This document shows positions 1 to 5,620 of a DNA stretch of 8,331 bases, piece by piece. The position numbers and the translations under genes were made by a program. The DNA lies in the NCBI GenBank assembly GCA_030625925.1, contig DAOUPY010000047.1, forward strand, positions 1 through 8,331, in the 5' to 3' direction. The notes under the pieces were generated by a model. That model made no database searches. It was not told the origin of the DNA and worked only from the letters and a program-made list of their open reading frames with translations. Source of the stretch: Fusobacteriaceae bacterium. Lineage in GTDB: Bacteria > Fusobacteriota > Fusobacteriia > Fusobacteriales > Fusobacteriaceae. How positions within the stretch are numbered: the stretch's first letter is position 1; each line of letters begins with the position of its first letter.

Positions 1-13
1 ATACTTTTCCCAT
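1..13 (-). CDS. minD: MinD, start of gene only (first four codons)
   Basis: Only ATG GGA AAA GTA and one further base are present, giving M-G-K-V before the window ends. MinD, the membrane-associated ParA-like ATPase that recruits MinC to the membrane, commonly begins this way ahead of its deviant Walker A motif. The gene directly follows minC, and a strong AGGAGG lies 9 nt upstream of the ATG, with the minC stop codon running into it. The identification rests on gene order and four residues, so it is a contextual call. Confidence 0.7.
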
Positions 14-22
14 ATCTTAGTT

Positions 23-29
23 CCTCCTA
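23..29 (-). promoter_or_regulatory. minD ribosome binding site fused to minC stop
   Basis: On the minus strand the minC stop TAG (29-27) reads straight into AGGAGG (28-23), so the two signals share bases. The spacer to the minD ATG is 9 nt. A ribosome terminating on minC covers the minD initiation site, which fits coupled synthesis of two proteins that act as a complex. Confidence 0.75.
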
Positions 30-698
30 AGTTGCGACAATATTTTTCAGGGTTTTTCTTGTTAATTTATCTATTATCAATATATTATTTCTTAAATAAG
101 CTATATTATTTTTATTTCGCATAATTTGTTTACTGCGAAACAATATATTGCTGCTGTAATTTTTAAATAGAACTTCATCTATCTTCAGTTGAAATGGATT
201 CATATTAGAAGCCACAATAAATGCTTCGTCATTGCCCTTTATTCCAGCCTGGGCTACACCATTCAGAGTTCCTATGACTATTATATTTCCTTCTGCTTTC
301 ACAATAGAGCCTGGGTTAACATCCCCTAATACCACTATATTTCCAGGATATTCTAGAACTTCTCCAGATCGGAGTGTCCCTAGATGAAATTTTGTTATTC
401 CTTCATTTATTATATTAACTGCCTTTTCTACTTCTTTTGAAATTAACTCTTCCCCGTCAGTTACAAATAAAATATTCATATCAACTGCTTGATTTATAAT
501 ATCCAATAATTCGAATTCTTCATCTTCACTTATCTTTCTACCTTTAAATTCAATAATTGCTTCATATCCCATCAATAATTGTTTGGACTTCTTTAATTTT
601 TCTAATAAGTGGTCCTTTAGTTCCTGAAAGGAAATTATAGGATTTAATATTATTACCAGCTTACCGTTAGATCCCTTAAATATCACATTATTTCCCAT
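27..698 (-). CDS. minC: Septum site-determining protein MinC
   Basis: MinC inhibits FtsZ ring assembly away from midcell and is brought to the membrane by MinD. The 223-residue protein has an N-terminal FtsZ-inhibitory region (about 1-100) and a C-terminal beta-helix domain. The latter is clear from FHLGTLRSGEVLEYPGN (104-120), VVLGDVNPGSIVKAEGNI (122-139) and IGTLNGVAQAGIKGN (142-156), with the family's terminal strand near NNIAYLRNNILIID (197-210). The MinD-contact motif, usually RSGQ, reads RSGE at 110-113, and the usual His of the GxxHAG turn is Gln (Q150). The start has a modest upstream AGGTAGGAA sequence, and the gene follows the 135-aa membrane protein by 24 nt. The beta-helix makes the assignment firm; the N-terminal half is more divergent, as is usual for the family. 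Confidence 0.93.
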   Translation of the reverse strand: MGNNVIFKGSNGKLVIILNPIISFQELKDHLLEKLKKSKQLLMGYEAIIEFKGRKISEDEEFELLDIINQAVDMNILFVTDGEELISKEVEKAVNIINEGITKFHLGTLRSGEVLEYPGNIVVLGDVNPGSIVKAEGNIIVIGTLNGVAQAGIKGNDEAFIVASNMNPFQLKIDEVLFKNYSSNILFRSKQIMRNKNNIAYLRNNILIIDKLTRKTLKNIVAT

Positions 699-722
699 AT
701 TTTCCTACCTTCCATTCACAAT

Positions 723-1130
723 TTATATATCTGTTTTTTCTCTATTCCCATTAATATCATTGTTACTGTCTATTTTTTTTACAGTCTTTTCAATATTCCT
801 TATTTTTTTATTCATTTCATTGATTCTAAATTCCAAAGAATTTAAGATCCAAAATTGGAAATGGCTGACTTTTTGTGCCTCGTGAATCATCCAAGCGATC
901 TTTAATACAACCAAGAGTATCGCTGCTGCAATCTCTATTTCCAAGGAGATTTTTTTTAGTACTCCTCCAAAAATAATAAGTGCAAATAATATTCCAAAAA
1001 AAGCCATATTTATTAAATTATTGTTTGAACCACCCTTACTCCCACCAATTTGGCCAACTATATTACTTATCCTGTCTTTTTCTTTTTTAAAGTCATTCAG
1101 TTCTTGCTTTAATTGATCTTCACCCTTCAT
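723..1130 (-). CDS. Unrecognised small membrane protein, two TM segments with helical tails
   Basis: I do not recognise this 135-residue protein. Residues 1-25 are highly charged and helix-prone, followed by a Gly/Ser/Asn-rich linker (GQIGGSKGGSNNN, 26-38). Two hydrophobic stretches, about 40-58 and 65-83, are separated by a short turn containing KK. The tail from about 85 to 120 is again charged and probably helical (FRINEMNKKIRNIEKTVKKI), ending in a polar segment. The likely arrangement is a membrane hairpin with both tails in the cytoplasm, inferred from the Lys-rich tails. There is no signal peptide and no catalytic motif. The ATG has an excellent AGGAGG (1140-1135) 4 nt upstream, with a second SD-like AAAGGAG further up. 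It lies 40 nt after folP and 24 nt before minC, so it is probably co-transcribed with both. A link to division or envelope function is possible only by position. Confidence 0.85.
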   Translation of the reverse strand: MKGEDQLKQELNDFKKEKDRISNIVGQIGGSKGGSNNNLINMAFFGILFALIIFGGVLKKISLEIEIAAAILLVVLKIAWMIHEAQKVSHFQFWILNSLEFRINEMNKKIRNIEKTVKKIDSNNDINGNREKTDI

Positions 1131-1170
1131 AACTCCTCCTCTAACTCTCCTTTAACTTTTTAGCATTATT

Positions 1171-2004
1171 TCAATTTGTAACTAACTTTACAGCATCTGT
1201 CATCTTCAATGCTCTTACTGTTTCCTTCACCTCATGAACTCTTATTATGGAAGCTCCATTATAAGATGATATCACTGCAACTGCCAGATTCCCTTCCAGT
1301 CTATCCAAAGGAGGAGTTCCTAGTATATCCCCAATAAATCCTTTTCGAGAAGCACCTATCAATATAGGATACTCTAGTTTTTTAAATTCACATAATTTTT
1401 TTATAATTTCAAGGTTATTTTCAAAGGTTTTACCAAACCCAATTCCTGGATCTAATATTATTTTTTCAGGTGATACTCCTGCTTTAACAGCTATATCTAT
1501 ACTTTCTTCTAAACTTTCCTTGATGTTTTCTATTACATTGTCATATCTAGGGTTTTCCTGCATATTTTTAGGATCTCCCTGAATATGCATAATTATAACA
1601 GAAACCCCATATTTCGCTATTACTTCAGCCATATTGGGGTCGCCTTTCAATCCTTTTATATCATTTATAATGTGAGCTCCAGCTTTGATACATTCCTCAG
1701 CTATATAAGATTTATATGTATCAATGGATATAGGTACATCAACCTCTTCCACTAACCTTTTTACCACAGGAAGTATTCTTCTCAACTCTTCTTCTTCCTC
1801 TACATATACAGCTCCAGGCCTTGTAGATTCAGCTCCTACATCGATTATATCTACTCCCTCTTCCACCATCTTCTTGGCTCTTTTTATGGCACTCTCTACA
1901 TCGATATATGATCCGCCATCTGAAAAAGAATCAGGAGTAAGGTTTAATATTCCCATGGTGTAGGTTTTATTTTCAAAATCAAATTTTTTATTTTTAATTA
2001 ACAT
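1171..2004 (-). CDS. folP: Dihydropteroate synthase
   Basis: FolP joins 6-hydroxymethyl-7,8-dihydropterin diphosphate to p-aminobenzoate to form 7,8-dihydropteroate in cytoplasmic folate synthesis, and is the sulfonamide target. All family signatures are present in this TIM-barrel protein (277 aa from the ATG): MGILNLTPDSFSDGG (17-31), ESTRPG (59-64), SID (93-95), ND (114-115), MHIQG (139-143), DPGIGFGK (185-192), GASRKGFIG (217-225) and the final RVH (255-257). Loop 1 and loop 2 carry consensus residues, so nothing suggests a drug-resistant variant. I chose ATG at 2004; a TTG immediately upstream (2007) is in frame and adds one residue. GGAAGGG (2021-2015) sits 10 nt before the ATG or 7 nt before the TTG, so both are possible. 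This appears to be the first gene of the second transcription unit. Other folate genes are not in view. Confidence 0.96.
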   Translation of the reverse strand: MLIKNKKFDFENKTYTMGILNLTPDSFSDGGSYIDVESAIKRAKKMVEEGVDIIDVGAESTRPGAVYVEEEEELRRILPVVKRLVEEVDVPISIDTYKSYIAEECIKAGAHIINDIKGLKGDPNMAEVIAKYGVSVIIMHIQGDPKNMQENPRYDNVIENIKESLEESIDIAVKAGVSPEKIILDPGIGFGKTFENNLEIIKKLCEFKKLEYPILIGASRKGFIGDILGTPPLDRLEGNLAVAVISSYNGASIIRVHEVKETVRALKMTDAVKLVTN

Positions 2005-2007
2005 CAA

Positions 2008-2110
2008 CCTTCATCCCTTCCTTTAATGGTGTTTCACGAGTATTCAGATTAGCTTTCTAATTTAAAAACTAATGATGAAATGTGACTAATAATACACCAA
2101 AATATGATAT
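2008..2110 (-). promoter_or_regulatory. folP leader / probable promoter region
   Basis: This stretch between the putative nadE terminator and folP should hold the promoter of the folP unit. A TATTAT (minus strand, 2094-2089) could be a -10 box, but the matching -35 position (about 2117-2112, GTCTTT) is poor, so no promoter is defined with confidence. The leader carries GGTGT at 2098-2094 that can pair with ACACC at 2032-2028, just upstream of the Shine-Dalgarno sequence, and a small ATTAG-AAAG-CTAAT hairpin between them. It does not resemble the tetrahydrofolate riboswitch as I know it. Confidence 0.3.
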
Positions 2111-2138
2111 AAAAGACAGATTGATAAACAATCTGTCT
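2111..2138 (-). terminator. Putative rho-independent terminator after nadE
   Basis: AGACAGATTG (2114-2123) and CAATCTGTCT (2129-2138) form a perfect 10-bp stem around a 5-nt loop. On the minus strand the stem is followed by TTT ATAT, with two more T residues lying inside the closing arm, so the transcript ends in a short, weak U-run. The plus strand has no T-run, so the direction fits ending the dxs-to-nadE unit. Stem GC content is moderate (4 of 10 pairs) and the U-tract is interrupted; termination may therefore be partial. Confidence 0.6.
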
Positions 2139-2173
2139 CTTGACTATTTAATAAACATCCACTTTTTAGCTCT

Positions 2174-2193
2174 TTCCTCTAAATTTAGAGGAA
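2174..2193. repeat. 20-bp perfect palindrome downstream of nadE
   Basis: The segment reads TTCCTCTAAA followed by its exact reverse complement. It starts 19 nt after the nadE stop codon and lies 35 nt before the putative terminator stem. As RNA it would be an 8-bp hairpin with an AAUU loop; as DNA it is a fully symmetric site suited to a dimeric binding protein. No T-run follows on either strand, so it is not itself a terminator. The function is unknown; 3'-end protection of the mRNA is one option. Confidence 0.6.
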
Positions 2194-2212
2194 TATCAAA
2201 ATAGGAATCAAA

Positions 2213-3046
2213 TTATATTCCCCAGTCTCTCGGGTATCTAAACTCTCTTTCCATAGTTCTACTAGATATTTTAGCTATCAGAGGCAGTTTTCTCTTATAT
2301 TGATTGGTTTTTATCCTCCAAAGGATAGAATCTACAGTTTTTTCAGAATAACCTATCTCTAAGATCTCTTCTTTTGTGTATCTTTCATCCACTAATAAAT
2401 TGATGATCTCATCAGCTAAAAAGTATGAAAATCCCAACTCATCCTCATCGGACTGTCCTTCCCAAAGGTCGGCACTTGGCTTTTTCTCGATAACTTCTTT
2501 TGGAACACCCATATATTCAGATAATTCCCAAACCTGAGTTTTTAACAGATCACCAACGGGATTGATTGCCGAGGCTGAATCTCCCCACTGAGTACTGTAG
2601 CCCAGTAAGATCTCAGTTTTATTAGAAGTCCCCAATACCAATGATTTTTCCTTGGCTGAATAATCATATAAGATAGTCATCCTTTCACGAGCCATCTTAT
2701 TTCCCTTTCTCAGGTCTGAAATATCAGGTTCTTTGGCAAAATATGCATCCAGCATATCTGTAATCTCTATCTTTTTTACTCTCATCCCGGTAGCTTCTAC
2801 CACTCTTTGAGCATCTTCTAAACTCTCACGGCTAGAAGATTTATAGGGCATCATTATACCCAATACATTTTCAGGTCCCAGTGCTTTTACAGCTAAGAAA
2901 GCTACTATGGCTGAATCTATTCCTCCAGATAATCCTAAGACTACCTTTTCAAATCCAGCACTTCTAACCTCTTCTCTGATAAAATTTACCAGTATTTTTT
3001 CAGTCAATTCCATATTTAATTTTATTTTTGATTTAATATCATTCAT
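2213..3046 (-). CDS. nadE: NAD synthetase, ammonia-dependent type
   Basis: NadE adenylates nicotinate adenine dinucleotide with ATP and amidates it to NAD+, the last step of NAD synthesis. The 277-residue protein is a single adenine-nucleotide alpha-hydrolase domain. It has the PP-loop SGGIDS (40-45), an MMPYKSSSRES nucleotide-site segment (65-75), GTSNKTE (139-145), GYSTQWGDSA (149-158) and the C-terminal KPSADLWEGQSDEDELG loop (189-205) that closes over the active site. There is no N-terminal glutaminase (nitrilase) domain, so the nitrogen donor should be free ammonia. The ATG is preceded by TAGGAG with an 8-nt spacer, and that TAG is the stop codon of rbgA. It appears to be the last gene of its unit, followed by a palindrome and a terminator-like stem. 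Confidence 0.96.
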   Translation of the reverse strand: MNDIKSKIKLNMELTEKILVNFIREEVRSAGFEKVVLGLSGGIDSAIVAFLAVKALGPENVLGIMMPYKSSSRESLEDAQRVVEATGMRVKKIEITDMLDAYFAKEPDISDLRKGNKMARERMTILYDYSAKEKSLVLGTSNKTEILLGYSTQWGDSASAINPVGDLLKTQVWELSEYMGVPKEVIEKKPSADLWEGQSDEDELGFSYFLADEIINLLVDERYTKEEILEIGYSEKTVDSILWRIKTNQYKRKLPLIAKISSRTMEREFRYPRDWGI

Positions 3047-3054
3047 ATAAAAAT

Positions 3055-3060
3055 CTCCTA
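3055..3060 (-). promoter_or_regulatory. nadE ribosome binding site containing the rbgA stop
   Basis: The rbgA stop TAG (3060-3058) is the first half of TAGGAG, which lies 8 nt upstream of the nadE ATG. Termination and re-initiation signals are therefore merged, and the intergenic distance is only 11 nt. Confidence 0.7.
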
Positions 3061-3933
3061 TTCAGACATATCCTTGTCTAAACCAAATTTACCCAATTTT
3101 TTTGCTCTATAATCACGTAATAAGGTCAAGGCTGCCTGTTTTGTATTTATCCTGTCACCACTTAAGATCATCCCCATTCTAAGGGCAATTCTATCCAATA
3201 TAATTTCAGGTATTTCCTGCATATCTTCATCTGTTAATTTATATTTTTCTTGAAGAACTTTCGATTTTTTAAATCCGAACATTTTTTTTATAAGCAGACT
3301 AGCTACTTCTTCAATAGGTAAGATCTCATCTTTTATAGCCCCTGCTATTGCTAGGTTATATCCGATTCTCTGGTCTTCGAATTTAGGCCATAAGATACCA
3401 GGAGTATCCAGTAATTCTAATCCTTCTTTTATTCTAACCCATTGTTTACCTCTAGTAAATCCTGGTTTATTTCCTACACCAGTTATTTTTTTACCAACAA
3501 TTCTATTAATCAACCTAGATTTTCCAACATTTGGAATACCAGCAATCATAAGTCTTGTTTGGACCTTTCTCAGACCTTTTTTCTTCATTTTTTCTAATTT
3601 TTCCTTAGCTACCCCGTCTATTATCTCAAATAAAGCTTTCATATTGTATCCAGTTTCAGCTGAGATTTCCAATACATAGTCAGCTGAATTATTCTCCTCA
3701 AAATAATTTTTCCAATATGCTAATTCATATTTTTCGACTAAATCAGCCTTATTTAAAAGAATTATTCTTTTTTTTCCTTTAGCAAATTTTGCTATCTCTG
3801 GATTTCTGCTTGAAAGCGGTATTCTTGCATCTACGATATCTAAGACAATATCTATTATTTTCATATTCTCAACTATCATTTCCTTGGTCTTTTTCATATG
3901 ACCAGGATACCAGTTTATTTTTGTCATTGACAT
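3058..3933 (-). CDS. rbgA: Ribosome biogenesis GTPase RbgA (YlqF)
   Basis: RbgA is a circularly permuted GTPase needed for late maturation of the 50S ribosomal subunit. The permuted order of G motifs is visible: G4 NKAD (61-64), G5 SAE (91-93), then G1 GIPNVGKS (132-139), G2 in PGFT (157-160) and G3 DTPG (176-179), followed by LWPKFED. The N-terminal INWYPGHMKK contains the family's His (H12) thought to act in GTP hydrolysis, and the C-terminal 80-90 residues are the RNA-binding helical domain. R140 follows the P-loop Ser where Thr is usual. I kept the first ATG because AAAGGA (3948-3943) lies 9 nt before it; the in-frame ATG at 3927 would be too far from that site. The length (291 aa) is normal. 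It sits between rsmI (38 nt upstream) and nadE (11 nt downstream). Confidence 0.96.
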   Translation of the reverse strand: MSMTKINWYPGHMKKTKEMIVENMKIIDIVLDIVDARIPLSSRNPEIAKFAKGKKRIILLNKADLVEKYELAYWKNYFEENNSADYVLEISAETGYNMKALFEIIDGVAKEKLEKMKKKGLRKVQTRLMIAGIPNVGKSRLINRIVGKKITGVGNKPGFTRGKQWVRIKEGLELLDTPGILWPKFEDQRIGYNLAIAGAIKDEILPIEEVASLLIKKMFGFKKSKVLQEKYKLTDEDMQEIPEIILDRIALRMGMILSGDRINTKQAALTLLRDYRAKKLGKFGLDKDMSE

Positions 3934-3971
3934 AATTGTTTATCCTTTCTAAATTTATTTTTGGCTATTGT

Positions 3972-4676
3972 CTAATCTCTTGCATATTTATTTACTTTTT
4001 CTTTTTTCTTAGTCACTTCTTCTTGCTTTATCAAAAGAACGATCTCACCTTTTATAGGATTAGCTTCCAATCTTTCAATTAATTCAGATGTTTTCCCTCT
4101 GATTATCTCCTCATACATCTTTGTAATCTCTCTAACTATAATTACATATCTGTCTCCAAAATATTCATTGACTTCCTTTAGGGTTTTTAAGATTCTGTGG
4201 GGAGATTCGTATAATACCACTACCCTCTCCTCTTTAGCTAACTCTTTTAACAGAGTTTGTCTTCCTTTTTTCTTGGGTAAAAACCCTTCAAAAGCAATCC
4301 TTTTCATAGATATTCCAGCTACTGAAGCTGCTGCTGTAAGTGCACTTACACCTGCTATAGGAACTACTTTTATATCACTATTAAGAGCAGCATCTACTAC
4401 TTCATATCCAGGATCCGAAATACACGGTGTCCCGGCATCTGTAACCAGAGCTATATCTTTTCCTTCTAAAAGTAGGTTTACTATGTTCCCGACTTGATGA
4501 CCCTTAGTGTGCTCATCGTATCTATATACTATGTTCTCTATTTCAAAATGATTTAATAATTTTCTAGTTACCCTAGTGTCTTCAGCAAATATGTAATCCG
4601 CCTCTTTTAGAATTCTTACCCCTCTATAAGTCATGTCCTCTAGGTTTCCTATTGGAGTTGCTACAATATATAACAT
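3972..4676 (-). CDS. rsmI: 16S rRNA (cytidine-1402-2'-O)-methyltransferase RsmI
   Basis: RsmI uses S-adenosylmethionine to methylate the 2'-OH of C1402 (E. coli numbering) in helix 44 of 16S rRNA near the decoding centre. The 234-residue protein is a tetrapyrrole-methylase-fold enzyme. It shows LYIVATPIGNLED (2-14), AEDTR (31-35), TDAGTPCISDPG (79-90), PIAGVSAL (106-113), FEGFLPKKKGRQ (129-140), YESPHR (156-161) and REITK (182-186), which together are specific for this family. The open frame extends seven codons upstream (ATG at 4697), but that extension contains the GAGGAG ribosome binding site. I therefore start at 4676, which gives the family's usual N-terminus. The C-terminal 15 residues are Lys/Glu-rich. 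The gene is separated from tlyA by an unusual structured gap and precedes rbgA by 38 nt. Confidence 0.96.
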   Translation of the reverse strand: MLYIVATPIGNLEDMTYRGVRILKEADYIFAEDTRVTRKLLNHFEIENIVYRYDEHTKGHQVGNIVNLLLEGKDIALVTDAGTPCISDPGYEVVDAALNSDIKVVPIAGVSALTAAASVAGISMKRIAFEGFLPKKKGRQTLLKELAKEERVVVLYESPHRILKTLKEVNEYFGDRYVIIVREITKMYEEIIRGKTSELIERLEANPIKGEIVLLIKQEEVTKKKEKVNKYARD

Positions 4677-4684
4677 ATTTTTTT

Positions 4685-4690
4685 CTCCTC
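4685..4690 (-). promoter_or_regulatory. rsmI ribosome binding site that fixes the start
   Basis: GAGGAG on the minus strand lies 8 nt upstream of the ATG at 4676. It falls inside the longer open frame beginning at 4697, whose own ATG has only a weak GGAAGAG upstream. This favours the shorter RsmI, whose first residues MLYIVATPIGNL match the family. Confidence 0.8.
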
Positions 4691-4697
4691 TCATCAC

Positions 4698-4799
4698 ACT
4701 CTTCCTATTTATGGTTTCTCTTCGTAAAAGAAACCAAAGCTAAAAGACTTAGCGATAGTTTGCTCTTAATTTAAGAGTAACCGACAACAAGGAAAGAGT
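4698..4799 (-). repeat. Multi-hairpin element between tlyA and rsmI
   Basis: This non-coding stretch is almost wholly made of inverted repeats. The ends ACTCTTCCT (4698-4706) and AGGAAAGAGT (4790-4799) are complementary apart from one bulged base. Inside are three dyads: TGGTTTCT/AGAAACCA (4712-4719 with 4729-4736), GCTAA/TTAGC (4739-4743 with 4749-4753), and CTCTTAA/TTAAGAG (4763-4769 with 4771-4777). In the minus-strand transcript the first extends with U-G and U-A pairs to an 11-bp stem around an ACG triloop. The predicted fold is an outer stem enclosing three hairpins. None is followed by a T-run, so these are not simple terminators. Candidates are a small dispersed repeat (MITE-like) or a structured mRNA or processing element. 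No target-site duplication is evident. Confidence 0.6.
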
Positions 4800-4804
4800 T
4801 TGAA

Positions 4805-5605
4805 TTATCTTAATGTTCTACTCTCTTCTACAACTTTCTTTATATCTACAATGTTTTTAGTCTCTGCCAATGAAAATAATGAGATATATTCTATATTTCC
4901 CTTTCCGCCTGTTATAGGAGAAAAGTCCAATTGGTGTAATTTTACTCCATATTCATTTGCACTTTCTACTACCATATCTATGGCCATCTTGTGCTTTTTA
5001 GGATTTTTTACTATCCCGCCTTTTTCAATATTTTCACGCCCTACCTCAAATTGCGGCTTGATTAAAGCCATTAACTTCGTATCTTCATTCATAAATTTAA
5101 TCAAATGAGGAATTACCTTAGTTATAGAGATAAAGGATACATCCATAACAATAAAATCTATTTCACTATTGTCAATATCTTCTAAAGTAAGATCTTTTAT
5201 GTGTGTTCCCTCGATAGATTTTACCTGCTCATGATTACGAAGTTTCCAATCTAATTGATTGGTTCCTACATCCATTGAATAGGCAAAAGCTGCACCATTT
5301 TGCAATGCACAATCTGTAAAACCACCTGTAGAGGCTCCTACATCCAAGATTTTTTTACCTGAAAAATCAAGATTCCATATCTTTATAGCTTTTTCTAATT
5401 TTAATCCTCCACGACTGACATATTTCAGAACGTCCCCTTTGATCCTAATCTCAGGGAGTTCATCGGTCCATTTTATCGCGGTACCTGCTTTTTCTATCTT
5501 TTTATTATCTACTATTACGACTCCTGCCATAATAGCTCTTTTAGCTCTTTCTCTAGTTTCAAAAAAACCCTGTTGTACCAAAAGTACATCTAATCTCTCT
5601 TTCAT
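4805..5605 (-). CDS. tlyA: TlyA family rRNA 2'-O-methyltransferase
   Basis: TlyA proteins methylate ribose 2'-hydroxyls in rRNA (C1409 of 16S and/or C1920 of 23S, E. coli numbering); many databases still call them hemolysin A. An N-terminal S4 RNA-binding domain spans about 3-60 (ERLDVLLVQQGF, TRERAKRAIMAG). It is followed by an FtsJ-like Rossmann methyltransferase with SRGGLKL (64-70), the SAM-binding DVGASTGGFTD (88-98), DVSFIS (155-160), KPQFEVGR (183-190) and GGKGNIEY (233-240). K69, D155, K183 and E239 look like the K-D-K-E catalytic set of 2'-O-methyltransferases. The length of 266 aa is normal, and there is no signal peptide or membrane segment. The start has AAGGGG 6 nt upstream, directly after the TAG stop of the HD gene. 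I cannot tell from sequence alone whether it modifies both subunits or only 23S. Confidence 0.95.
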   Translation of the reverse strand: MKERLDVLLVQQGFFETRERAKRAIMAGVVIVDNKKIEKAGTAIKWTDELPEIRIKGDVLKYVSRGGLKLEKAIKIWNLDFSGKKILDVGASTGGFTDCALQNGAAFAYSMDVGTNQLDWKLRNHEQVKSIEGTHIKDLTLEDIDNSEIDFIVMDVSFISITKVIPHLIKFMNEDTKLMALIKPQFEVGRENIEKGGIVKNPKKHKMAIDMVVESANEYGVKLHQLDFSPITGGKGNIEYISLFSLAETKNIVDIKKVVEESRTLR

Positions 5606-5611
5606 CTACAA

Positions 5612-5620
5612 CCCCTTCTA
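5612..5620 (-). promoter_or_regulatory. tlyA ribosome binding site abutting the HD-gene stop
   Basis: The minus strand reads TAG (stop of the HD gene, 5620-5618) followed at once by AAGGGG (5617-5612), then 6 nt to the tlyA ATG. This is another junction in the window where a TAG stop leads straight into the next gene's Shine-Dalgarno sequence. Confidence 0.65.

Noticed and set aside
1724..1963. Plus-strand open frame of 79 codons
   Set aside because: It lies wholly opposite folP, and its Ser/Thr-rich product is the mirror of conserved FolP codons. There is no homology or convincing ribosome binding site.
2008..2110. Tetrahydrofolate riboswitch upstream of folP
   Set aside because: The known conserved core sequences and pseudoknot of that riboswitch are not seen, and the leader is too AT-rich with only weak helices.
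2139..2170. Plus-strand TTGACT as a -35 promoter box
   Set aside because: No -10 box lies at a proper distance (TTTTTA at best), and no plus-strand gene follows.
4168..4497. Plus-strand open frame of 109 codons
   Set aside because: It is antisense to the most conserved part of rsmI, and no recognisable protein results.
4712..4736. Stem-loop considered as a terminator between tlyA and rsmI
   Set aside because: The stem is good, but neither strand has a T-run after it: the minus strand continues TAAATAGGAAG. It is better described as part of the larger structured element.
4698..4799. tRNA or tRNA-like gene in the tlyA-rsmI gap
   Set aside because: The outer stem plus three hairpins recalls a cloverleaf, but there is no T-loop GTTCRA box, no standard D-arm and no 7-bp acceptor geometry.
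4800..5108. Plus-strand open frame of 102 codons that begins near the hairpin element
   Set aside because: It is antisense to tlyA's conserved C-terminal half. The hydrophobic product is what reversed codons of such genes usually give.
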